Below are positions 7,534-13,057 of a DNA stretch of 13,057 bases, one piece after another. Position 1 is the stretch's first letter; each line of letters opens with the position of its first letter. The notes beneath the pieces were generated by a model. It made no database searches. It had not been told where the DNA came from and saw only the letters and a program-made list of their open reading frames with translations. The stretch spans positions 1 to 13,057 of the forward strand of contig JAQCEB010000022.1 in NCBI GenBank assembly GCA_027729925.1, in the 5' to 3' direction. The stretch is from Actinomycetota bacterium. GTDB taxonomy: Bacteria; Actinomycetota; Acidimicrobiia; Actinomarinales; Actinomarinaceae. Both the position numbers and the translations under genes were made by a program.

Positions 7534-8979
7534 ATGCAATATAATCCAACAATAGGAATTGAAACTCATGTTGAGTTAAAAACTAATTCAAAGATGTTTT
7601 GTCGTTGTAAAGTTGTCGATACTGAAGAACCTAATGTTAGTCTTTGTCCAACTTGCTTAGGGTTGCCAGGAGCTCTTCCAGTTCCAAATAAAAAAGCAAT
7701 AGAATTTATTACTTTGTTAGCTTTAAGTACCAATTGTAAAATAACAAAACAAGGTATGTTTCACAGAAAAAATTACTTTTATCCTGACTTACCAAAAAAT
7801 TATCAAATATCCCAATTTGATTTACCCGTAGGTATAAATGGAAGTTTGAAAATTGTCTTAAATGATCAAGAAGCTGAAGTTGCAATTGAAAGAGTTCATA
7901 TGGAAGAAGATACTGGAAAATCTACACATATGGGTACAGGAAGAATTGATTCTGCAACCAGTACAGCTTTAGACTTCAATAGATCTGGTGTTCCCTTAGT
8001 TGAAATAGTCACAAAACCTGTTTTAAAAACATCATTAGAAGCTGTAGCTTATATTGAAGAATTAAGACAGCTTGTACTAGATCTTGGTATCTCAGAAGGA
8101 AAGCTTGAAAAAGGAAATTTAAGATTTGATGCAAATATATCTGTTGCAAATTCAGAATCAGATGTTTTAGGTACTAAAGTCGAAATAAAAAATATGAACT
8201 CGTTGAGGTCATTGGAGCGTGCAATAGATTACGAAATTGAAAGACAAATTAAGGCTTTAAATAATGGGGAAATAATAGCACAAGAAACAAGACATTGGGA
8301 TGAAGGTAAGGAAGTTACAAAACCAATGAGAAGCAAAGAGGGTAGTGCTGATTATAGATATTTTTCTGATCCAGATATTCCAAATATGGTTTTAGATGAA
8401 GAGTTTGTAAATATAATAAAATCTAAAATGCCAAAACTTCCATATCAAAAAAGGCTTGAGTTAATGCAAACTGGATTAAGTATCGGGGAAGCAAATATTT
8501 TATCAAAAAGTAACGATTGGATAGTCAAGTTGTTTCATGATGTTTATAGTACAACTAAAAATTCAAGTTCAACATATAACTGGATTACGGGCGAACTACA
8601 AGGACAAATGCGAAAAGTAGAAATAAATGAACTTCCAAGTTGGTTTAAAGCAGATTCTTTGTCTGAAATAATAAATTTGATAGAAAGTAATAAAATTTCT
8701 TTTTCATCAGGAAAGGTTATTTTAGCTGCTCTTTTAGTAAAAAACGTCACCCCATATGATGTAGCTAAAGAACAAAATTTATTTCAGGAGAACGACTCAG
8801 AAAAAATATTACAAATAGTCAAAAACGTAATAACTGAAAATTCTGAAGTTGTAGTAAGAATTAAAAATGGAGAAGATAAATTAATAGGTTTTTTGGTAGG
8901 ACTAATAATAAAAAGCTCTGGTGGATCAATTAATCCAAGTATTGCAAAAGACCTTCTTTCTAAAGAGTTAGAAGAATAA
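7534..8979 (+). CDS. gatB: Asp-tRNA(Asn)/Glu-tRNA(Gln) amidotransferase subunit B
   Basis: GatB binds the misacylated tRNA, activates the side-chain carboxylate with ATP and transfers the ammonia delivered by GatA. The 481-residue length is normal. The catalytic cradle shows GIETHVEL (8-15), cysteine pairs FCRC (Cys23, Cys25) and CPTC (Cys38, Cys41) that fit a zinc site, FHRKNYFYPDLPKNYQISQ (76-94), VHMEEDTGKSTH (121-132), DFNRSGVPLVEIVTKP (147-162) and EGSADYRYFSDPDIP (269-283). A helical domain and the C-terminal GatB/YqeY tRNA-binding domain follow (about 325-480). No Shine-Dalgarno is evident, and translation probably depends on ribosomes finishing gatA immediately before it. The last 20 bases overlap the convergent pgpA. 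No glutaminyl-tRNA synthetase is in view, which fits use of the indirect route. Confidence 0.98.
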   Translation: MQYNPTIGIETHVELKTNSKMFCRCKVVDTEEPNVSLCPTCLGLPGALPVPNKKAIEFITLLALSTNCKITKQGMFHRKNYFYPDLPKNYQISQFDLPVGINGSLKIVLNDQEAEVAIERVHMEEDTGKSTHMGTGRIDSATSTALDFNRSGVPLVEIVTKPVLKTSLEAVAYIEELRQLVLDLGISEGKLEKGNLRFDANISVANSESDVLGTKVEIKNMNSLRSLERAIDYEIERQIKALNNGEIIAQETRHWDEGKEVTKPMRSKEGSADYRYFSDPDIPNMVLDEEFVNIIKSKMPKLPYQKRLELMQTGLSIGEANILSKSNDWIVKLFHDVYSTTKNSSSTYNWITGELQGQMRKVEINELPSWFKADSLSEIINLIESNKISFSSGKVILAALLVKNVTPYDVAKEQNLFQENDSEKILQIVKNVITENSEVVVRIKNGEDKLIGFLVGLIIKSSGGSINPSIAKDLLSKELEE

Positions 8980-9421
8980 ATTGATTTACTATTGTTGCAG
9001 CTAATAAACCCATAAGTCCAGCTCCTAAATCGTCATAAAGCACACCTAATTTACCGGGATAATTTTCTAATTCTTTTACAAATTTTGGTTGTTTAAGAAT
9101 ATCACTTGCTCTAAACACTAAAAAACCGGCGATTAAGGGAAGCAAACGTGATGGTGACGCTAATGTTACTAAACTCATACCTACAATCTCATCAAGAGTA
9201 ATCCAACTTGGGTCAGAATTGGCATCTTCATCATCAACAACTATTAAATATAAAGAAAGTAGAACCAGGAATATTATCGATAAGAACAAAACATTTAATT
9301 CAGCTATGTAAATAAAAATAGTAAATATAAGTGGTGCTAGCGTGCCACCACCTTTTTTTTCTTTAAATATCTTCTGCCACACTAATCCAACGCCAAATCC
9401 GGATGCAAAAAATCTTTTCAC
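8960..9421 (-). CDS. pgpA: Phosphatidylglycerophosphatase A (PgpA family)
   Basis: PgpA is a membrane enzyme that dephosphorylates phosphatidylglycerol phosphate to phosphatidylglycerol. The 153 residues carry the family's conserved blocks: WITLDEIVGM (73-82, Asp77 and Glu78), a membrane helix, FRASDILKQP (103-112), and PGKLGVLYDDLGAG (122-135, Asp130 and Asp131). Hydrophobic helices are at about 28-62, 83-103 and 131-152. The N-terminal block, usually rich in 'PGT' residues, is reduced to KGGGTLAP here but still recognisable. The start is GTG at 9421-9419; the family N-terminus begins just there, and a TATTAT box ends exactly seven bases before it. The gene is divergent from ilvE and converges on gatB, with a 20-base overlap. 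The metabolic role has no link to either neighbour. Confidence 0.88.
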   Translation of the reverse strand: MKRFFASGFGVGLVWQKIFKEKKGGGTLAPLIFTIFIYIAELNVLFLSIIFLVLLSLYLIVVDDEDANSDPSWITLDEIVGMSLVTLASPSRLLPLIAGFLVFRASDILKQPKFVKELENYPGKLGVLYDDLGAGLMGLLAATIVNQFILLTL

Positions 9422-9483
9422 AGTTGAATAATAGTATTTTTTATAGCTTCATTTATAAAAAGGTGTAGTATTTGTAATTAATA
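9422..9483. promoter_or_regulatory. Divergent promoter region of pgpA and ilvE
   Basis: These 62 bases lie between two diverging starts. For pgpA, the minus strand reads TATTAT at 9433-9428, exactly -12 to -7 if transcription begins at the GTG, and no ribosome-binding sequence lies before that GTG, so a leaderless mRNA is likely. For ilvE, TAGTAT at 9466-9471 is a possible -10 giving a leader of about six bases; the AGGTG at 9461-9465 is 18 bases from the ATG, too far to act as its Shine-Dalgarno. No convincing -35 boxes are seen. Confidence 0.45.
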
Positions 9484-10401
9484 ATGGAAAAATCGAAATA
9501 TATTTGGTTTAACGGAAATTTTGTTAATTGGGAAGATGCAAAAGTTAGTGTCATGTCTCATACATTACATTATGGTACTGGTGTTTTTGAAGGTATAAGA
9601 GCAAGACATTGTTCTGATGGTACTTATATATTTAGACTTTTTGATCATGTTGAAAGGCTATATCAGTCTGCAGATGCATATAACATGAAAATACCTTACA
9701 CAAAGGAAGAAATTACACAGGCCATTAAAGATTCAGTCCATCAAAATAATTTATCTTCAGCTTACATTCGTCCATTAGTATTTTTTGGAGAAGGTGAGAT
9801 GGGACTTTTACCTAAGAATGTACCAGTATGGGTCTCTATTTCTGCATGGAATTGGGGTGCATACTTAGGAGATGATGCAGGCAATTCTGGTGTTAAAGTT
9901 TGTATTTCAAAATGGAAACGAATTAGTCCTCAGAGTTTCAAACCTTACTCTAAAGGAGTGGGAGGCTATATGAACTCTACTCTTGCAAAAGTTGAAGCTG
10001 TTAAAAATGGTTATGATGATGCCATTATGTTAGGAGATGGAGAAGTAGTAGCTGAAGGCAGCGGTCAAAATGTATTTTCAATTAAAAAAGGGGTAATAAC
10101 AACTCCTCCTATTGAAACTGGAGCACTTGGTGGGATTACAAGAAAGACTGTATTAGAGCTTTGCAAAGAATTAAATATTGAAACTAAAGAACAAAACTTA
10201 ACTGTTGATGATCTAAAAACTTCTGACGAGTTGTTTTTTACTGGTACAGCGACTGAAGTTGTAGGAGTTGTTTCAATTGATGGAGACAACATTGGTTCAG
10301 GCTTACCAGGTGAAATAACAAAAACTATTCGCTCAAAATATTTAGATGTAGTTAACGGTAGAGACAAAATGTACTCACATTATTTAGAAAATGTAAAATG
10401 A
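9484..10401 (+). CDS. ilvE: Branched-chain amino acid aminotransferase IlvE (class IV PLP)
   Basis: IlvE catalyses the last step of valine, leucine and isoleucine synthesis, exchanging amino groups between glutamate and the branched 2-oxo acids. The 305-residue size and motif set match the E. coli-type IlvE. Seen: IWFNGNFVNWEDAKVSVMSH (7-26), HYGTGVFEGIRA (29-40), YIRPLVFFGEGEMGL (94-108), the PLP lysine Lys157 in YSKGVGGYMNS, GYDDAIMLGDGEVVAEGSGQNVF (in two blocks, 176-198; Glu191 faces the cofactor nitrogen), GALGGITRKTVLEL, and DELFFTGTATEVVGV. The HYGTGVFEGIR form and the SKGVGGY block argue for IlvE rather than the related D-alanine aminotransferase or aminodeoxychorismate lyase. No strong ribosome-binding site precedes the ATG. 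The stop overlaps the next gene as ATGA. Confidence 0.95.
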   Translation: MEKSKYIWFNGNFVNWEDAKVSVMSHTLHYGTGVFEGIRARHCSDGTYIFRLFDHVERLYQSADAYNMKIPYTKEEITQAIKDSVHQNNLSSAYIRPLVFFGEGEMGLLPKNVPVWVSISAWNWGAYLGDDAGNSGVKVCISKWKRISPQSFKPYSKGVGGYMNSTLAKVEAVKNGYDDAIMLGDGEVVAEGSGQNVFSIKKGVITTPPIETGALGGITRKTVLELCKELNIETKEQNLTVDDLKTSDELFFTGTATEVVGVVSIDGDNIGSGLPGEITKTIRSKYLDVVNGRDKMYSHYLENVK

Positions 10402-10826
10402 CACAACAACCAAATGTTATAAATGAAAGTAATTCAACCTTAAATCCACTTCCTCTACCAGTTTCAAGAAAACTTGGAAGTGGCAACACCAAAATTCTAG
10501 AGTTATCTAATCTAAAGTATTCTATTCCAAGTCCAGATAGTGGGTATGCTCTTAAATTGATAAAAAGTTTTCAACATTTATGGACTTTTCATCATAAAAA
10601 TAAACTCATTTCAAAAATAATATCTAATTTAGTTATTTATCATGCTTCAAAAATTGGTAGAGCTCCAACAAAAAAAGATTTTCAACTTGTTATTTCAGCA
10701 TTAAAAATTAAAGAAAACGATCTAGGTGTTTTAAATGAAGAAGTTTTAATAAAATCTAGTCATGAACCTATAAAAGGGTTACATTTATCGCAATTAATTG
10801 ATACTTATTCTGAAGATAAAATTTAA
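10398..10826 (+). CDS. Hypothetical protein of 142 residues, coupled to ilvE
   Basis: I cannot assign a function. The protein is soluble, without signal peptide, membrane helix or cysteine. A low-complexity polar start (residues 1-20, asparagine- and proline-rich) is followed by a basic stretch KLGSGNTKILEL, the segment SIPSPDSGYALKLIKSF (42-58), and a mainly helical part with lysines and histidines (59-105, including HASKIGRAPTKKDF). The C-terminus LSQLIDTYSEDKI is acidic. The four-base ATGA overlap with ilvE, and codon use like the neighbours, show it is a real, translationally coupled gene. A helical, basic protein could bind RNA or a partner protein, but nothing in the sequence proves this. 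Proteins with a 'SPDSGYAL' segment seem familiar to me as uncharacterised actinobacterial proteins; that is recollection only. Confidence 0.8.
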   Translation: MTQQPNVINESNSTLNPLPLPVSRKLGSGNTKILELSNLKYSIPSPDSGYALKLIKSFQHLWTFHHKNKLISKIISNLVIYHASKIGRAPTKKDFQLVISALKIKENDLGVLNEEVLIKSSHEPIKGLHLSQLIDTYSEDKI

Positions 10827-10844
10827 AAGTTTTACACTTAATAC
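10827..10844 (+). promoter_or_regulatory. Candidate leaderless promoter of the FAH family gene
   Basis: TACACT at 10833-10838 fits a TAnnnT -10 element and occupies exactly -12 to -7 if transcription begins at the ATG at 10845. The 18-base gap has no Shine-Dalgarno sequence. Together these suggest that the FAH gene, gltX and tRNA-Glu can be transcribed independently of ilvE. Confidence 0.4.
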
Positions 10845-11621
10845 ATGAAGATTGTTAGAGCAAAATTTCAAGGAGATATTTTTTACGGAGAGTTAATTGA
10901 CGATTATGTTCTTCGTTACGATGGATCTCCGTTGGTTGTTTGGGAACCAACTGAAGAAAGATATGATCTTACTGAAATACAACTTCTAGCTCCTGTTTTA
11001 CCTTCAAAAGTTACAGGTGTTGCTAAAAATTATCAAAAACATGCTGAAGAATTAGGTGTACTAGATTATCAAGCACCAAATAATCCAGTTTTTTTTAACA
11101 AACCCTCAACTTCGGTTATAGGAACAGGCGAGTCTATTATATATCCAAAAATTGGTCAACATGTAGATCATGAAGCAGAACTTGCTGTCGTAATCGGTAA
11201 ACTTAGTAAGAATTTGTCTGCTGATAATTGGAAAGATAATGTTTTAGGTTACACAATTGCAAATGATCTTTCAGAAAGAGTTTTACAGGGACAAGATGGA
11301 ACTTTTAATGGTAATTTTACAAGAGCAAAAAGTTTTGATACTTTTTGTCCATTAGGCCCAGTAATTCAAACTGAATTTGATACTGAACCTGAACTTGGCA
11401 TCAGATGTTATGTAAATGATGAACTTAAACAAGATGGTAATACCAAAGATATGATTTTTAGCATTGGAAAAATTTTAGAATTTGTTAGTTCAATTATGAC
11501 ACTTTTACCAGGAGATGTTATTTTAACAGGCACACCTGAAGGTGTTTCAAAGGTTCATCCTGGTGATGAAATTAGAATTGAAATCGATACAATAGGTACC
11601 CTTTTTAATCCTGTTAAATAA
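10845..11621 (+). CDS. Fumarylacetoacetate hydrolase (FAH) family protein
   Basis: This 258-residue protein belongs to the metal-dependent FAH fold family, whose members hydrolyse, decarboxylate or isomerise beta-keto acids such as acylpyruvates, oxaloacetate or hydroxyheptadienedioate. The C-terminal catalytic domain is complete: GVAKNYQKHAEE (58-69), PVFFNKPSTSVIG (81-93), metal ligands Glu110 and Glu112 in VDHEAELAVVIG and Asp141 in ANDLSER, KSFDTFCPLGP (162-172), and LPGDVILTGTPEGVS (221-235). The short N-terminal domain (1-50) matches the family. The real substrate cannot be read from sequence. The gene is followed with no gap by gltX (TAAATG), and the same FAH-gltX pair occurs in M. tuberculosis (Rv2993c and gltS), so the linkage is old; a metabolite-repair role is possible but unproven. 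Confidence 0.92.
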   Translation: MKIVRAKFQGDIFYGELIDDYVLRYDGSPLVVWEPTEERYDLTEIQLLAPVLPSKVTGVAKNYQKHAEELGVLDYQAPNNPVFFNKPSTSVIGTGESIIYPKIGQHVDHEAELAVVIGKLSKNLSADNWKDNVLGYTIANDLSERVLQGQDGTFNGNFTRAKSFDTFCPLGPVIQTEFDTEPELGIRCYVNDELKQDGNTKDMIFSIGKILEFVSSIMTLLPGDVILTGTPEGVSKVHPGDEIRIEIDTIGTLFNPVK

Positions 11622-12932
11622 ATGAAACTTAGAATAGCTCCTTCTCCAACTGGACAATTGCATATTGGTAATGCAAGAACTGCTCTGTTTAATTGGCTAT
11701 ATGCAAAAGCAAATAATGGAACTTTTTTAGTGAGAATAGATGATACTGATACTGAACGAAGTACTAAAGAATTTGAAAACGATATAATTTCAAATTTAAA
11801 ATGGCTAGGGCTTGATTGGGATGAAGGAATTGAAATTGGAGGACCACATGGTGACTATCGTCAATCCCTAAGGTTTAATAGATATCAGGAAATTGCTGAA
11901 TCTTTACTTTTGCAAGGTAAAGCGTATGAAGACCAAGGAGCAATTAGATTTAAAGTTCCAAATTCAGGTTCTATAAAATTTAATGATTTAGTTAGGGGGG
12001 AAATGTCATTCAACCTAACAGATGTAGAAGATTTTGTAATTCTAAGAAGCGATAAATCTCCAACTTACCATCTCGCATCAACTTTGGATGATGTAGATTA
12101 TGGAATAACAATAATCGCTAGAGGTGAAGATATATTGTCATCCACACCGAAACATATATTATTGATGCAAGCTTTAGATGCAGAGTTACCTGTTTTTTGT
12201 CACCTTCCTTTATTATTTGGTCCTGATGGAAAAAAACTAAGTAAAAGACATGGGGATACATCTGTTGCTGCATTTAAAGAAAAGGGCGTTTTAAAAGATG
12301 CCATGTTAAATTATCTTTGTTTACTGGGATGGTCACCAGGCAATGATATTGAAAAATTTAATTTAGATTTAGCAATAGAAAAGTTTGATTTTAATGACGT
12401 GCTCCCAAACTCTGCTATTTTTGATGATAAAAAATTACTTTGGTTGAATGGACTTTATATAAGGTCTCAACAAAGTGATGATTTTACTAAGAGTGCCATA
12501 AATAAGTTAACTCAAACACTTGATAGGGAGTTATTCGATGAGGAATTAATAAGATTAAAAATAATTTTACCTTCTGTACAAGAGCGAATAGAAACTTTAA
12601 ACGACATTAAAGATCAAGTTTTATTTCTGCTTGACGAACCATTTAATGTAAATAATGAAGATTGGGAAAGTGTTAATTCATCAGAAGCACAACATTACTT
12701 AACACAAATCAGGTCACTTTTTATTGATTTAGATAATTTTACTCCAGAAAGTATTGATAGGATTATGAGAACTTCAATTGAGAGTCTGGGTATTAAAACA
12801 AAAATTGGTTTTCAAGCAGCTAGAGTTGCTGTTACCGGAACCAAAATTAGCCCTCCATTGTTCGAGTCTATCTATGCACTAGGCAAAGAAGGTACGATTG
12901 CCAGGCTTGCTCAAAGAATTGAAAATTTGTAA
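11622..12932 (+). CDS. gltX: Glutamyl-tRNA synthetase GltX, lacking the usual segment after residue ~102
   Basis: GluRS attaches glutamate to tRNA-Glu and, in bacteria that use GatCAB and lack GlnRS, usually also to tRNA-Gln. The class I signature is intact: APSPTGQLHIGNARTALFNW (6-25), RIDDTDTERS (38-47), PTYHLASTLDD (147-157), ARGEDILSSTPKHI (166-179), and the KMSKS-type loop KKLSKRHGD (204-212). The helical anticodon-binding part follows (about 300-436), ending with FQAARVAVTGTKISPP. At 436 residues it is shorter than the usual ~470-490. The loss is local: after LLLQGKAYED the sequence goes straight to GAIRFKVP, omitting the ~35-45 residues ('TPEELE...YDGR' region) found there in most bacterial GluRS. 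There is no gap after the FAH gene and no ribosome-binding site; tRNA-Glu follows 39 bases downstream. Confidence 0.97.
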   Translation: MKLRIAPSPTGQLHIGNARTALFNWLYAKANNGTFLVRIDDTDTERSTKEFENDIISNLKWLGLDWDEGIEIGGPHGDYRQSLRFNRYQEIAESLLLQGKAYEDQGAIRFKVPNSGSIKFNDLVRGEMSFNLTDVEDFVILRSDKSPTYHLASTLDDVDYGITIIARGEDILSSTPKHILLMQALDAELPVFCHLPLLFGPDGKKLSKRHGDTSVAAFKEKGVLKDAMLNYLCLLGWSPGNDIEKFNLDLAIEKFDFNDVLPNSAIFDDKKLLWLNGLYIRSQQSDDFTKSAINKLTQTLDRELFDEELIRLKIILPSVQERIETLNDIKDQVLFLLDEPFNVNNEDWESVNSSEAQHYLTQIRSLFIDLDNFTPESIDRIMRTSIESLGIKTKIGFQAARVAVTGTKISPPLFESIYALGKEGTIARLAQRIENL

Positions 12933-12971
12933 CATTTAATAATAAAAATACTTTATTCTTATTATTTATAC
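12933..12971 (+). promoter_or_regulatory. AT-only spacer with candidate -10 box before tRNA-Glu
   Basis: The 39-base gap between gltX and the tRNA is almost purely A and T. TATTAT at 12960-12965 could be a -10 element; it would place transcription start at about 12972, the first base of the tRNA. Read-through from gltX is equally possible, since no terminator hairpin lies between them. In such AT-rich DNA the box may be fortuitous. Confidence 0.3.
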
Positions 12972-13044
12972 GGCCCCGTCGTCCAGAGGCCTAGGACGCT
13001 GGGTTTTCAACCCAGAAACGCCGGTTCGAATCCGGTCGGGGCTG
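12972..13044 (+). tRNA. tRNA-Glu(UUC)
   Basis: A complete 73-base cloverleaf folds by eye. The acceptor arm GGCCCCG pairs with CGGGGCT (a G1-U72 wobble, then six Watson-Crick pairs), and the discriminator base is G at 13044. The D arm is GTC/GAC with the loop containing AGAGGCCTA. The anticodon stem CTGGG/CCCAG encloses the loop TTTTCAA, giving anticodon TTC. The variable loop is four bases, and the T arm GCCGG/CCGGT encloses TTCGAAT. The 3' CCA is not encoded; CTA follows instead. U34 of this anticodon is the expected target of the MnmA encoded upstream, and the tRNA is the substrate of the adjacent GluRS. tRNA-Glu next to gltX is also the M. tuberculosis arrangement. Confidence 0.97.
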
Positions 13045-13057
13045 CTAACCTTCGGGG

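Noticed and set aside
10065..10367. Open frame of 100 codons on the minus strand inside ilvE
   Set aside because: It is antisense to conserved IlvE motifs, with no ribosome-binding site or motif of its own. The shorter antisense frames in dapE (5301-5546), gatA (6404-6586) and gatB (8544-8750) were dropped for the same reason.
11622..12932. Frameshift or pseudogene as the explanation for the short GluRS
   Set aside because: The frame is continuous, both class I signatures and the C-terminal domain are intact, and the missing part is confined to one loop region, so an in-frame deletion in a working gene fits better.
13045..13057. Possible terminator hairpin around CCTTCGGGG after tRNA-Glu
   Set aside because: A CC/GG stem with a UUCG-like loop can be drawn, but the window ends before the rest of the stem and any T-run, so it could equally be the start of something else.
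12972..13057. tRNA-Glu as an attachment site for an integrated element
   Set aside because: tRNA genes are common integration targets, but no integrase, direct repeat of the tRNA 3' end or compositional change is visible before the window ends.
1..13057. CRISPR arrays, insertion sequences, toxin-antitoxin or defence genes
   Set aside because: No spaced direct repeats, terminal inverted repeats, transposase motifs or small paired genes were found; coding sequence fills nearly all of the window with recognisable housekeeping genes.

Overview
The window is an AT-rich (by eye about one third G+C), very compact stretch of chromosome from a free-living bacterium. It contains housekeeping genes only. 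The gene order is cysteine desulfurase, mnmA, ligA, gatC, gatA, gatB, then a fumarylacetoacetate-hydrolase (FAH) family gene, gltX and tRNA-Glu. This is the actinobacterial order known from Mycobacterium tuberculosis (iscS, trmU, ligA, gatCAB, then an FAH gene, gltS and tRNA-Glu), here compressed into 13 kb. The DapE is of the actinobacterial type. Low G+C, overlapping genes and candidate leaderless promoters suggest a streamlined marine actinobacterium, most likely in or near the Actinomarinales ('Candidatus Actinomarina'). That placement is inference from synteny and composition, not from a search.

Layout. (1) Positions 1-3512, plus strand: the 3' end of a cysteine desulfurase gene, mnmA and ligA, joined by short overlaps. 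(2) 3502-3906, minus strand: a small membrane-anchored protein of unknown function, convergent with and overlapping the end of ligA. (3) 3944-8979, plus strand: dapD, dapE, gatC, gatA and gatB, a tightly packed run that makes diaminopimelate precursors and the tRNA-dependent amidotransferase. (4) 8960-9421, minus strand: pgpA, convergent with and overlapping the end of gatB. (5) 9484-10826, plus strand: ilvE and an unrecognised 142-residue protein. (6) 10845-13044, plus strand: an FAH family gene, gltX and tRNA-Glu(UUC). No intergenic gap reaches 100 bases.

How the genes work together. Much of the window concerns tRNA-Glu and tRNA-Gln. Cysteine desulfurase supplies sulfur and MnmA puts it on U34 of tRNA-Glu, tRNA-Gln and tRNA-Lys. 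GluRS charges tRNA-Glu, and probably also tRNA-Gln. GatCAB then amidates Glu-tRNA-Gln (and Asp-tRNA-Asn), and tRNA-Glu(UUC) itself lies right after gltX. The remaining genes serve replication and repair (ligA), lysine and peptidoglycan precursors (dapD, dapE), branched-chain amino acids (ilvE) and phosphatidylglycerol synthesis (pgpA).

I see no mobile element, CRISPR array, toxin-antitoxin or defence system, or biosynthetic cluster, and no convincing new multi-gene system. The points worth a second look are smaller: a DapD that looks Bacteroidota-like beside an actinobacterial DapE, a GluRS lacking the segment that normally follows its first Rossmann-fold half, a LigA with an extra charged helical insertion and a shortened zinc-finger CxC, repeated candidate leaderless promoters, and two uncharacterised small proteins.
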